Of a stretch of 64,000 bases of DNA, positions 55,495 to 64,000 are shown piece after piece. The DNA lies in the NCBI GenBank assembly GCA_963700045.1, contig CAVOWK010000012.1, forward strand, positions 186,001 to 250,000. Direction: 5' to 3'. The DNA comes from RPQJ01 sp963700045 (GTDB lineage Bacteria > Pseudomonadota > Gammaproteobacteria > Steroidobacterales > Steroidobacteraceae). The translations under genes and the position numbers were made by a program. Position 1 is the stretch's first letter; each line of letters starts with the position of its first letter. Under the pieces are notes generated by a model, which saw nothing but the letters and a program-made list of their open reading frames with translations, did not search any database and had not been told where the DNA came from.

Positions 55495-57048
55495 TCAGTC
55501 GCCCAGGAACATGCGGTAAGCGGGGTTATCGGTCTCTTCGGTGTAGACGTACCCGAGGTCGCCGAGATGTTCGGCGAATCGCCCTGCATCGTCTGGCGCC
55601 ACCTGCACTCCCGCGAGCACGCGCCCGTAGTCGGACCCGTGATTGCGGTAATGGAACAGGCTGATGTTCCAGTGTGCACCCACCGCATCCAGGAAACGCA
55701 GCAGCGCCCCCGGGCGCTCCGGAAACTCGAAGCGAAACAGGCGTTCGTGCTGCAGTCCGTGCGCGTGGCCGCCCACCATGTAGCGCACGTGCAGCTTCGC
55801 CATTTCGTCGTCGCTCATGTCGATGACGCGGTAACCCGCGTCGGCAACGAGCGCGAGCAGCGCTTCCTTCTCGCGCCTGCCTTCGGCGAGTGAAATGCCG
55901 GCGAAGATGCGGGCCGAACGCGAGTCGTCGTAGCGGTAGTTGAACTCGGTGACGCTGCGCCGTCCGAGCAGGCGGCAGAAACGCAGGAAGCTGCCGGGTT
56001 CCTCCGGAATCTCCACTGCCAGCAGTGCCTCGCGCTGCGCGCCGATGTCGGCCCGCTCGGCGATGTGACGCAGGCGGTCGAAGTTGACGTTGGCGCCGCA
56101 ATTGAGTGCGACGAACGTCTGGCCCGTGCATTGCTCGCGCGCGACATAGCGCTTGATGCCGGCGACCGCGAGCGCGCCCGCGGGCTCGGCGATCGTCCGG
56201 TTGTCCTCGAAGATGTCCTGGATCGCGGCGCAGATCTCGTCGGTGGTCACCAGCAGCACTTCGTCGACGTACTTGCGCGCGAGACGGAACGTCTCCTCGC
56301 CGACGCGACGCACGGCGACGCCGTCGGCAAAGATGCCGACACGGTCGAGCGTGACGCGCTCGCCGGCGCGCAGCGAATCGTGCATGCTCGCGGCGTCCTC
56401 CGGCTCGACGCCGACGATGCGCACCTGCGGATAGAGCGACTTCACGTACGTCGCGATACCGGCGATCAGGCCGCCGCCCCCGATCGGCACGAAGATCGCC
56501 TGCGGCGGCGAGGAACACTGCCGCAGGATTTCCATGCCGATCGTGCCCTGGCCGGCGATCACGTCCGGGTCGTCGAACGGATGGATGAAGGTGAGCCCGC
56601 GCGCATGCGCCACTCCTGTTGCGTGCTCGAACGCATGATCGAAATCGTCGCCCTCGAGCACCACTTCGCCGCCGAGGTCGAGCACCGCCTGCACCTTGAT
56701 CTGCGGTGTCGTCCGCGGCATCACGATCACCGCCGTGATGCCACGCCGCCGTGCCGCGAGCGCGACGCCCTGCGCGTGGTTGCCGGCCGACGCACAGATC
56801 ACGCCGCGCGCCGCGGTGGCGTCGTCGAGCGCGGAGATCTTGTTGTAGGCGCCACGGAGCTTGAACGAAAAGACCGGCTGCAGGTCTTCACGCTTGAACA
56901 GCACGTCGTTGCGGAGGCGCCTGCTCAGCCGGCGGGCCGGCTCCAGCGGGGATTCTATGGCGACGTCGTAGACGCGCGCCTTCAGGATGCGTTCGATGTA
57001 ACTTTCTTGCATGGACATGGCTCGCCGGATCACGTCGTACGTTAACAT
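55495..57048 (-). CDS. ilvA: Threonine ammonia-lyase, biosynthetic (long form)
   Basis: First step of isoleucine synthesis: threonine to 2-oxobutanoate, PLP enzyme. 517 residues, like E. coli IlvA (514). PLP lysine in SFKLRGAYNK, substrate loop SAGNHAQG, PLP-phosphate loop GGGGLIAG, and two C-terminal ACT-like regulatory domains (about 330-420 and 430-510: FCRLLGRRSVTEFNYRY; FPERPGALLRFLDAV) where isoleucine/valine would act. I kept the ATG at 57048 because GGAAG lies 6 bases before it; 57018 is also possible. Confidence 0.95.
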   Translation of the reverse strand: MLTYDVIRRAMSMQESYIERILKARVYDVAIESPLEPARRLSRRLRNDVLFKREDLQPVFSFKLRGAYNKISALDDATAARGVICASAGNHAQGVALAARRRGITAVIVMPRTTPQIKVQAVLDLGGEVVLEGDDFDHAFEHATGVAHARGLTFIHPFDDPDVIAGQGTIGMEILRQCSSPPQAIFVPIGGGGLIAGIATYVKSLYPQVRIVGVEPEDAASMHDSLRAGERVTLDRVGIFADGVAVRRVGEETFRLARKYVDEVLLVTTDEICAAIQDIFEDNRTIAEPAGALAVAGIKRYVAREQCTGQTFVALNCGANVNFDRLRHIAERADIGAQREALLAVEIPEEPGSFLRFCRLLGRRSVTEFNYRYDDSRSARIFAGISLAEGRREKEALLALVADAGYRVIDMSDDEMAKLHVRYMVGGHAHGLQHERLFRFEFPERPGALLRFLDAVGAHWNISLFHYRNHGSDYGRVLAGVQVAPDDAGRFAEHLGDLGYVYTEETDNPAYRMFLGD

Positions 57049-57111
57049 CCTTCGCTTCCGGATCCTGCACCCGGCACCAACGGCGAACCCGTCTTGCGCA
57101 CCGAATTGATC

Positions 57112-57522
57112 ATGACCGTGCTCGCCGGTTTCGCGGGCGGGCTCGCTGGCACGCTCTGGGCCGGCATCGTCTCAGCAAAGCTCCTTGCACGGCAGCCCGA
57201 ACTGAGTGCGGCGGGCTGGCGTCCCGACACCGCGTGGCGCGTCCTGCACACGGCCGTCGTGTACGGCCTGTGTGGCGCAGCCGCGGGTCTCCTGTTCTGG
57301 CTGGGCTGGGGCCTGGTCGCGTTCGCCGACTGGCCCTGGTTCGTGGTCGGCGCCAGCTACGGACTGCTGCTCTGGTCCGCCGCGGCCTTCCCGGCCTTGC
57401 TGCTGCTGTCGCTCCGGCTGCCCAGATTGCGGGCCGCCGGCGTCGTGATGGCCATCGAGGCGCTGGTCGCAGCGGTCTCGGTCGGCCTGCTTTGCGCTTT
57501 CGTCTGGCACCGCGCCGCGTAG
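57112..57522 (+). CDS. Small polytopic membrane protein
   Basis: 136 residues with about four hydrophobic helices (VLAGFAGGLAGTLWAGIVSA, VVYGLCGAAAGLLFWLGW, WFVVGASYGLLLWSAAAFPA, AIEALVAAVSVGLLCAFVW). No family recognised. The start is uncertain: the marked ATG or a TTG at 57094, neither with a good ribosome site. Divergent from ilvA, followed by a secreted-protein gene after 42 bases on the same strand. Confidence 0.65.
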   Translation: MTVLAGFAGGLAGTLWAGIVSAKLLARQPELSAAGWRPDTAWRVLHTAVVYGLCGAAAGLLFWLGWGLVAFADWPWFVVGASYGLLLWSAAAFPALLLLSLRLPRLRAAGVVMAIEALVAAVSVGLLCAFVWHRAA

Positions 57523-57564
57523 AATCACCGCTCTTTCGTCCGACCCATTGCTGGGGGAGTTCGC

Positions 57565-58308
57565 ATGCAGATGATCCACCGGGCGGCGCTCGGCTTCGCC
57601 CTGTTGCTCGCCACGGCCACGGCGCACGCACTGACGGCCACGGAACTCGTCGCGAAGAACATCGAGGCCAAGGGCGGCGCGGCAGCGCTGCAGGCCGTGA
57701 AATCGGTGCAGCGCGAAGGCCGGCTCATCGTCAACGGCGGGCAGTTCGTGCTCGAGTTGCGCGAGACCAAGCAGCGCCCCGACTCCATCCGCACCGAGAT
57801 CAGCATGCAGGGCCTGTCGCAGGTCCAGGCGTACGACGGCAAGGACGGCTGGCGCATCGACCCGTTCGGCGGCCGCAAGGACCCCGAGCGCATGCCGGCC
57901 GACGACGTGAAGGAATTCATCGAGGACGCCAGCGTCGACGGCGTGCTGCCGGATGCCGCGGCGGCCGGCAACCTCATCGAGTACCTCGGCACGGAAGACG
58001 TCGACGGAACGCCCGCGCACAAACTCAAGGTCACACGCAAGGAAGGCGGCGTGCAGTACGTCTACCTCGACCCGGACTACTTCCTCGAGATCCGCGTCGA
58101 GAGCCAGCGCATCGTGCGCGGCGTGAAGCGCACCTCGGTCACCGACTACGGCAATTATGAAAAAGTCGGCGGCGTGTTCTGGCCACTCTCGATCGAGTCC
58201 GGCATCAAGGGTGCGGGCGACCCCGCCAAGTTTGAATACCGGTCGGCGGTCGTGAACCCGGCGATCGACCCGGGCTATTTCTCGTTTCCCGTGACCGCGA
58301 AGCAGTAA
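57565..58308 (+). CDS. Secreted protein, LolA/DUF-like outer-membrane lipoprotein-sorting fold
   Basis: 247 residues with signal peptide (ALGFALLLATATAHA). The mature part follows the LolA-like beta half-barrel pattern: ELVAKNIEAKGGAAALQAVKS, a strand-rich centre (FVLELRETKQRPD, GWRIDPFGG), and KLKVTRKEGGVQYVYLD ... YFLEIRVESQ. It may carry a lipid or hydrophobic ligand in the periplasm; not the housekeeping LolA by length and start. GGGGGAG precedes the ATG. 13 bases before the sortilin-like gene, so the two likely form one unit. Confidence 0.75.
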   Translation: MQMIHRAALGFALLLATATAHALTATELVAKNIEAKGGAAALQAVKSVQREGRLIVNGGQFVLELRETKQRPDSIRTEISMQGLSQVQAYDGKDGWRIDPFGGRKDPERMPADDVKEFIEDASVDGVLPDAAAAGNLIEYLGTEDVDGTPAHKLKVTRKEGGVQYVYLDPDYFLEIRVESQRIVRGVKRTSVTDYGNYEKVGGVFWPLSIESGIKGAGDPAKFEYRSAVVNPAIDPGYFSFPVTAKQ

Positions 58309-58321
58309 GGGAGTACCGGCC

Positions 58322-61300
58322 ATGAACATCCTGCGTAACTCCCTGCTCGCCGTGGTCCTGGTACCGTCGGCGCTCCTTGCAGCCACACCCGCGCAGACCG
58401 CGGCACCTGCCTTCGATTCATCGATCATCTCCGGCCTCGGCGCCCGCAACATCGGGTCCGCGGCGATGAGCGGCCGCATCTCGTCGCTCGATGCCATGAC
58501 GCTGCCGGATGGCAAGCTCATGGTGTGGGTGGGCGCCGCGAGCGGCGGCGTCTGGAAGTCGCTCGACGGCGCCACGACCTTCACGCCCGTGTTCGACGAC
58601 CAGCCCGTGCAGTCGATCGGCGCGGTCGAGATCGACAAGCGCAACCCCGAAACCGTCTGGGTCGGCACCGGCGAAGCCTGGACGCGCAACAGCGTCTCCA
58701 TCGGCAATGGCATCTACAGGACGACCGATGGCGGCGACACCTGGCAGCACCTGGGGCTCGACGGTTCGGAGCGCATCGGCGACATCCGCATCGATCCCCG
58801 CGCCAGCGACACCGTGTATGCCTGCGTCACCGGGCGGCTCTGGAGCGATTCACTCGAGCGCGGCGTGTACCGCACGCGCGACGGCGGCAAGAGCTGGCAA
58901 CAGGTGCTGAAGGCGCCGAACGCCTCGACCGGCTGTGCCAGCCTGAGCATGGACGAGAAGAATCCCGACGTGCTCTACGCCGCACTGTGGGATTTCCGCC
59001 GCAAGGGCTGGACGTTCCGCTCCGGCGGCGAATCGCCGACGGCGACGTCGGCGAGCGCCCTGATGGTGACGCGCGACGGCGGCCAGACCTGGACCGAGGT
59101 CACGCCCGAAAAGAACAAGGGCTTCGCGCAGAAGCCCTACGGCCGCATTGCGGTCAACGTCGCGCCGAGCGATTCGAAGCGCGTCTATGCATTCGTCGAG
59201 TCGCCGCAGAGCGCCCTCTACGTCAGCGACGACGGCGGCGCCACGTGGGAAGCGCGCGACCGCAGCCAGTGGATGGTCTGGCGTCCGTTCTACTTCGCGC
59301 GCATGACGGTCGACCCGAACAACGCCGACCGTGTCTTCAAGGACGACGGCAACCTGATTCTCTCCGAGGACGCGGGCCGCAGCTTCAGCGTGGTGGGCGG
59401 CTTCGAAGGCATGCATGGCGACATCCACGACGTGTGGGTCAACCCGGCCAACTCGAAGCACGTGGTGTCCGGCGACGACGGCGGCCTGTGGCAGAGCCAC
59501 GACGGCGGCAGCAAGTGGTGGAAGGGCGAGAACCTGCCGATCTCGCAGTTCTACCACGTGAGCGTCGACGACGAGGATCCGTACCACGTCTACGGCGGAC
59601 TGCAGGACAACAGCAGCTGGATCGGCGATTCGGCCCACCCGGGTGGCATCACCAACAGCCGCTGGGAAAACATGTACGGCGGCGACGGCTTCTGGATGTT
59701 TTCCGACCCGGCCGATGCCACACACCTGTACGCGGAATACCAGGGCGGCGCGATCGCGCGCGTGAACAAGCACACGCACGAGGCGCGCGACATCCAGCCG
59801 AAGGCGCGCGCAGGGGAAAAGCTGCGCTTCAACTGGAACACCCCGCTGCACCTGTCGCCCAACGAGAAGGGCACGCTCTACATGGGCTCGCAATTCCTGT
59901 TCCGCACGCGCGACCAGGGCCAGACCTGGGACCGCATTTCGCCGGACCTCACGACCAACGATCCGCAGAAGCAGCGCCAGGAAGAAACCGGCGGCGTCAC
60001 CGTGGACAACTCGGCTGCCGAGATGCACACGACGATCTACTCGATCAGCGAATCACCGCAGGCGGCGGGCACGATCTGGATCGGCACCGACGACGGCAAC
60101 GTGCAACTCACGCGTGACGGCGGCAGGAGCTGGACCAACGTCACCGGCAACCTCAAGGGCGTGCCCAAGGCTTCGTGGGTGAGCTGGATCGAGGCGAGCC
60201 GGCACGACGCGGCCACGGCCTATGCGACCTTCGACCGCCACACCTTTGGCGACCACGACCCGTGGGTCTACGTCACACGCGACTACGGCAAGAGCTGGCA
60301 GCCGCTGGTCACGCCGCAGGACGCGCGTGGCATCCGCGGCTACGCGCACGTCATCAGGGAAGATGCGCAGACGCCGAACCTGCTGTTCCTCGGCACGGAA
60401 TTCGGGCTCTGGATCTCGATCGACGGCGGCCGGTCGTGGGCCGGCTTCAAGGGCGACAAGTTCCCCGCGGTCGCGGTGCGCGACCTGGCGATCCAGCCGC
60501 GCGACAACGACCTCGTCATCGCCACCCATGGCCGCGGCATCTGGATCATCGACGACATCACGCCGCTGCGCGCCTTGAGCACCGACCTGATGTCCAGGGA
60601 AGCGGCGTTCGTCACGGCGCGCCCGGTGCAGCAGCGCATCTCCGGACCGGGCGGTTGGGCCAATGGCGCAGCGGTCTTCGTGGGCGAGAACCCGCCGGGC
60701 GGCGCCGTGATCACGTACTACCAGCGCACGCGCCACCTGTTCGGCCCGCTCAAGCTCGAGATCCTCGACGCCAGCGGGCGCGTGGTGGACGAACTGCCGG
60801 CCAGCAAGCGTCGCGGCCTGAACCGCGTCGAGTGGTCGATGCGCGAGAAGCCGCCAAGCGTCCCGCCGGCGGTGCAGCTGGCATTCGCTGGCACGCAGGG
60901 CCCGCGCGTGCTGCCCGGCACCTACACCGCACGCATGACCAAGGGCGGCCAGGTGTACGAGCACAAGTTCGACGTGGGCCTCGACCGCCGCGCCTCGTTC
61001 ACCGTCGAGCAGCGCAAGCAGCAGTACGACGCGGCGATGCGGGTGCACCAGCTGTTTGGCGAGGAGACTGCGGTGCTCGACCGCATCCAGCAGCTGCGCG
61101 CCAGCGTCGCGGCGGCGGGCGCGCAGACGGCCGTCGATGCGGCGACGAAGACGAAGCTCGCGGCGTTCGAGGCCAAGCTGGACGATGTCCGCAAGCGGAT
61201 CGTGGCGACGAAGGAAGGCGGCGCGATCACGGGCGAGGAACGGTTGCGCGAGCACACCGACCTGCTGTACGGCGCGATCATGAGTTACGAAGGCGCGCCG

Positions 61301-61573
61301 AGCGACTATCAGGTCGAACGGATCGGCGTGCTCGAGGCCGAACTCGCCGACATCGAGCAGCAGTTCGAAGGACTGGTCGCAGCCGACCTGCCTGCGGTGA
61401 ACCAGGCGCTGCACGACGCGGATCAGCCGCCAGTCGCGGTGCCGGCGAAGGTGCCGGCGATGGCGGACGCAGGGATCAGTTCGGCGAACGCCCACTGGTT
61501 GTCGACGCGCAAGCGCAAGGACCGCAAGTCGATGTTCCACAGCCTGCCGCAGGACACGGTCAGGCTCCGGTAG
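58322..61573 (+). CDS. Secreted sortilin/BNR-repeat beta-propeller protein
   Basis: 1083 residues with signal peptide (SLLAVVLVPSALLAA). Many repeats of the BNR/Asp-box type, SxDGGxTW (e.g. TTDGGDTWQHLG, TRDGGKSWQQV, TRDGGQTWTEV, SRDGGRSW-like near 60118), indicate two stacked beta-propellers up to about residue 760, followed by a C-terminal domain (ITYYQRTRHLFGPLKLEILD, and a helical end). Such proteins are common in Xanthomonadales-like bacteria and may bind glycans or peptides; no glycosidase active site was identified. GGGAG precedes the ATG. Confidence 0.88.
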   Translation: MNILRNSLLAVVLVPSALLAATPAQTAAPAFDSSIISGLGARNIGSAAMSGRISSLDAMTLPDGKLMVWVGAASGGVWKSLDGATTFTPVFDDQPVQSIGAVEIDKRNPETVWVGTGEAWTRNSVSIGNGIYRTTDGGDTWQHLGLDGSERIGDIRIDPRASDTVYACVTGRLWSDSLERGVYRTRDGGKSWQQVLKAPNASTGCASLSMDEKNPDVLYAALWDFRRKGWTFRSGGESPTATSASALMVTRDGGQTWTEVTPEKNKGFAQKPYGRIAVNVAPSDSKRVYAFVESPQSALYVSDDGGATWEARDRSQWMVWRPFYFARMTVDPNNADRVFKDDGNLILSEDAGRSFSVVGGFEGMHGDIHDVWVNPANSKHVVSGDDGGLWQSHDGGSKWWKGENLPISQFYHVSVDDEDPYHVYGGLQDNSSWIGDSAHPGGITNSRWENMYGGDGFWMFSDPADATHLYAEYQGGAIARVNKHTHEARDIQPKARAGEKLRFNWNTPLHLSPNEKGTLYMGSQFLFRTRDQGQTWDRISPDLTTNDPQKQRQEETGGVTVDNSAAEMHTTIYSISESPQAAGTIWIGTDDGNVQLTRDGGRSWTNVTGNLKGVPKASWVSWIEASRHDAATAYATFDRHTFGDHDPWVYVTRDYGKSWQPLVTPQDARGIRGYAHVIREDAQTPNLLFLGTEFGLWISIDGGRSWAGFKGDKFPAVAVRDLAIQPRDNDLVIATHGRGIWIIDDITPLRALSTDLMSREAAFVTARPVQQRISGPGGWANGAAVFVGENPPGGAVITYYQRTRHLFGPLKLEILDASGRVVDELPASKRRGLNRVEWSMREKPPSVPPAVQLAFAGTQGPRVLPGTYTARMTKGGQVYEHKFDVGLDRRASFTVEQRKQQYDAAMRVHQLFGEETAVLDRIQQLRASVAAAGAQTAVDAATKTKLAAFEAKLDDVRKRIVATKEGGAITGEERLREHTDLLYGAIMSYEGAPSDYQVERIGVLEAELADIEQQFEGLVAADLPAVNQALHDADQPPVAVPAKVPAMADAGISSANAHWLSTRKRKDRKSMFHSLPQDTVRLR

Positions 61574-61596
61574 CGCTGGCTTGCACGCCAGTCGCG

Positions 61597-61618
61597 GGGA
61601 CGCCGACCGGGGCGTCCC
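61597..61618. terminator. GC hairpin between convergent genes
   Basis: GGGACGCC-GACCGG-GGCGTCCC gives a perfect 8-bp stem; a second small stem CTGGC-TTGCAC-GCCAG lies just before (61576-61591). It separates the convergent sortilin-like and DUF808 genes, so it may end both transcripts, though no U-tract is seen. Confidence 0.5.
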
Positions 61619-61627
61619 GGGCACTGG

Positions 61628-62572
61628 CTAGCGCAGCGCCTGCCGGGCCTTCTGCCCCAGACCCACGAGCGCCACGGCAATCGCACCGGCGACGAGTCCG
61701 ACCAGCAGGCTGGCCAGCACGGGCGTCAGCGCCGACAGTGCCGACCCGACGCCGTCCACGCCGGCGCCATGCTCGGCGATGCCCTTGATGCCGTGTTCGA
61801 GCCAGGGAATGCCGTGCGCAAGGATCCCGCCACCGACGAGAAACATCGCCGCCGTGCCGAGGACCGACAGCAGCTTCATCAGCCACGGCGCGAAGGCAAG
61901 CAGACCGCGCCCGGACAGGCGCTGCAGCTTCGTCAACACGCCAGCACCCTCGCGCTGGACGAGGTAGAGACCGGCATCGTCGATCTTCACGATGCCGGCG
62001 ACGAGACCGTAGACACCCACCGTCATCAGCAACGCGATACCGACCAGCACCGCGACACGCACGCCGAACGTGGCCGTGCCCACGGTGCCGAGCGCGATGA
62101 CGATGATCTCGGCGGAAAGGATGAAGTCGGTGCGTATGGCACCCTTGATCTTGTCCTTCTCGACTGCGCGCAGGTCGACCGCAGGATCGACGATGGCCTC
62201 GTGCAGTTCCTGGCGATGCTCGTCGACTTGCGCGCGGTGCACCAGCAGGTGCCATATTTTCTCGAAGCCCTCGAAACACAGGAACAAGCCGCCGGCCATG
62301 AGCAGCGGCACGATCGCCCACGGCGCGACTGCGCTGATCGCGAGCGCCGCCGGGACCAGGATCGCCTTGTTGACGAGCGAACCCTTCGCGACTGCCCACA
62401 CCACGGGCAGTTCGCGGTTCGCCCTGACCCCGGCAACCTGCTGCGCATTGAGCGCGAGATCGTCGCCCAGGACACCCGCGGTCTTCTTCGTCGCAGCTTT
62501 GGTCAGGACCGACACGTCGTCCAGCACGCTGGCGATGTCGTCGAGCAGGGCAAGAAGACTGGCGACGGCCAT
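61628..62572 (-). CDS. DUF808 family membrane protein
   Basis: 314 residues with the typical start ASLLALLDDIASVLDDVSVLTK and KKTAGVLGDDLALNAQQV, followed by about six membrane helices (AILVPAALAISAVAPWAIVPLLM, FILSAEIIVIALGTVG, LLMTVGVYGLVAGIVKIDD). Family function unknown (YedI type). The ATG at 62572 matches the family start. It converges on the sortilin-like gene and diverges from the efflux lipoprotein gene. Confidence 0.92.
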   Translation of the reverse strand: MAVASLLALLDDIASVLDDVSVLTKAATKKTAGVLGDDLALNAQQVAGVRANRELPVVWAVAKGSLVNKAILVPAALAISAVAPWAIVPLLMAGGLFLCFEGFEKIWHLLVHRAQVDEHRQELHEAIVDPAVDLRAVEKDKIKGAIRTDFILSAEIIVIALGTVGTATFGVRVAVLVGIALLMTVGVYGLVAGIVKIDDAGLYLVQREGAGVLTKLQRLSGRGLLAFAPWLMKLLSVLGTAAMFLVGGGILAHGIPWLEHGIKGIAEHGAGVDGVGSALSALTPVLASLLVGLVAGAIAVALVGLGQKARQALR

Positions 62573-62826
62573 GGGGTCACTCGGATTGCCGGGAAGGCAG
62601 CATGTTACGGCTCGCCGCAGGGTGGTGCGACTGCTTGCGTGCCTCACCACCCCGCTCCACTGCGGGGAATCCGCTCACGACGGGAACTTGCGTGGCCGCG
62701 CATCGGTCCATGATGGACGTCCACGGGCGAGCTGGGCGGGCAACGCGCCGCGGCATTCGGCGGACGCTTCTTGTACTGTACGCACCGCGCTGGCACTCGA
62801 ATCACGCTGTCTCGCCTGGAACGACC

Positions 62827-64000
62827 TTGAATTCACGCCTGCACCTGCTGCTGCTCTCGGTCATGGCAAGCACGGGATGTACGGTCGGCCCGGAGCCGAG
62901 GACGCCGTCGCCGGAATCGCTCGGCGTGCCCGCCCGCTTCCAGTCGTCATCGCTGCCGCAGGCCGCGCACGCCGCCGATCTCGCGAACTGGTGGGACACC
63001 TTCGACGATCCGGTACTCACCCTGCTCGTCGAGCAGGCGCTGGCCGCCAATTCGAACATCGATGCGGCGGGCGCGCGGGTCCGGCAAGCCCGGGCGGCAC
63101 TCAAGAGCACTCGCGCGGGATCGTGGCCGACGCTCGATTTCGGCACGTCGGCGTCGCGACTCATGGGCGTTGGTCCGGATGCGCAGATACCGGATCGAAC
63201 GACCTACGACGCCGGCTTCGACGCCCGCTACGAACTCGATTTGTTTGGTGGACAACGCCGGGCGGTGCAGGCATCCACGGCCGACCTCGCGGCAGTCGAA
63301 GCGAACCTGCACTCGACACAGCTCACGGTCGCCGCCGAGGTCGCGCTCAACTACGTGGATGCCCGGCTGGCGCAACGCCAGCTGGCGATCGCACGGGCGA
63401 ACCTGGGTTCCCAGGACGAGACGCTGCAGATCGTCCAATGGCGCGTGCAGGCTGGGCTCGTCGGCGCGCTCGATCTCGAGCAGGCGCGACAGTTGCGCGC
63501 GCAGACAGCCGCGACGGTCCCGCTGCGCGAGCAGGCGCTGGCGTCCGCGCTGAACCGGCTCTCGGTGCTGACGGGCTCCGCGCCAGGAGCCGTCGACGCG
63601 CTGTTCGCGCCCGTGGCCCCGATCCCGATGGCCGTCGCGGGTGACATTTCGGTCCCGGCCGAAATGCTGCGGCGACGTCCGGACGTGACCGCCGCCGAAC
63701 GCACGCTGCTCGCCGAGACCGCGCGCATCGGTGTGCGCGAGGCCGATCTGTACCCCTCGCTGGGACTATCGGGTTCGCTCAGCGGCAACACGTCGAACTG
63801 GGGCGACCTGACAAACGCATCGTACGGCAGCCTGGCCGCGGGCCTGACCGCACCGATCTTCCAGGGCGGCCGACTGCGCGCGGCCGTGGAGCAACAGCGG
63901 GCCGCGGCAATCCAGGCGCTCGCCGCCTACCGCGACACGGTGCTGGTGGCGCTCGAGGAATCCGAGAACGCGCTGGTCGCGATCTCCGTGACCGAGCAGC
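62827..64000 (+). CDS. Outer-membrane efflux lipoprotein (NodT/OprM type), truncated by window end
   Basis: About 391 residues are visible and the frame stays open to the end of the window. Leader HLLLLSVMASTGC with lipobox Cys near residue 18, then the family's start (GPEPRTP..., LANWWDTFDDPVLTLLVEQALAANSNIDAA) and two repeated helical/strand units (RYELDLFGGQRRAV, PAEMLRRRPDVTAAERTLL, LSGSLSGNTSNWG, LTAPIFQGGRLRAAVEQQRAA). This is the TolC-like outer-membrane exit duct of RND pumps; inner-membrane partners may follow beyond the window. The start is TTG at 62827, with GGA upstream; no ATG gives a full leader. Confidence 0.88.
   Translation, partial: MNSRLHLLLLSVMASTGCTVGPEPRTPSPESLGVPARFQSSSLPQAAHAADLANWWDTFDDPVLTLLVEQALAANSNIDAAGARVRQARAALKSTRAGSWPTLDFGTSASRLMGVGPDAQIPDRTTYDAGFDARYELDLFGGQRRAVQASTADLAAVEANLHSTQLTVAAEVALNYVDARLAQRQLAIARANLGSQDETLQIVQWRVQAGLVGALDLEQARQLRAQTAATVPLREQALASALNRLSVLTGSAPGAVDALFAPVAPIPMAVAGDISVPAEMLRRRPDVTAAERTLLAETARIGVREADLYPSLGLSGSLSGNTSNWGDLTNASYGSLAAGLTAPIFQGGRLRAAVEQQRAAAIQALAAYRDTVLVALEESENALVAISVTEQ

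Overview
The window comes from a GC-rich bacterial chromosome. Gene content points to a gammaproteobacterium near the Xanthomonadales/Steroidobacterales: HrpB helicase, the PA0069-type radical SAM protein behind a CTGT-N8-ACAG LexA box, long biosynthetic IlvA, DUF502/DUF808/DUF2238 proteins, DUF885 and sortilin-like secreted proteins, and NodT-type outer-membrane efflux lipoprotein. No rRNA, tRNA, CRISPR array, integrase or transposase was recognised. This placement is inference; no marker gene for taxonomy was compared.

Layout. 1-2440: small secreted and membrane proteins plus a secreted thermonuclease-like protein. 2642-7506: histidine-degradation genes ftcD-hutU-hutI (hutH is not in the window), with a telomere-like CCCCTAA repeat directly before hutI. 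7655-14776: thioredoxin-fold lipoprotein, GNAT acetyltransferase, a frameshifted threonine aldolase, a secretin-type short protein followed by an E1/ThiF-like protein, and two membrane-associated proteins including an alpha/beta hydrolase. 14927-19537: PolX-N-terminus-like HhH protein, NlpC/P60 lipoprotein, hrpB, DUF456 protein. 19538-20001 has no supported gene but holds two hairpin elements with a shared 53-nt loop and unrelated self-complementary arms. 20002-28955: acs, HIT protein, dacB (PBP4), DUF502, metallo-beta-lactamase-fold hydrolase, a Cys-cluster protein, nadE, Memo-family protein. 28987-30501: TPR protein with a TonB C-terminal domain.

30545-44079 is the most unusual part: eleven genes on the minus strand, most overlapping or spaced by a few bases. 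In transcription order they are: lipoprotein, Ser/Gly-rich lipoprotein, lipoprotein, Ser/Thr-kinase-like protein with TPR and PEGA-like end, FHA-TM-PEGA-SUMF1 protein, short anchored protein, MotA/TolQ/ExbB-like channel, degenerate actin-fold/FHA fusion, two von Willebrand factor A (vWA) proteins, and a further lipoprotein. Both vWA proteins begin with an ExbD/MotB-like transmembrane helix carrying an Asp, so the set looks like an ion-driven envelope machine with phospho-signalling parts. I know of no named system with this composition.

44187-64000: LexA-controlled radical SAM gene, MFS transporter, DUF885 peptidase-like protein, 2-TM protein, a CHASE4-type sensor kinase with an RR-GGDEF-EAL partner, DUF2238 protein, a frameshifted alpha/beta hydrolase, glutamine amidotransferase, ilvA, membrane and secreted proteins, DUF808 protein, and the start of an outer-membrane efflux lipoprotein that runs off the end. 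Two single-base frameshifts (near 9931 and 54490) each break an otherwise intact gene and could be real or assembly errors.
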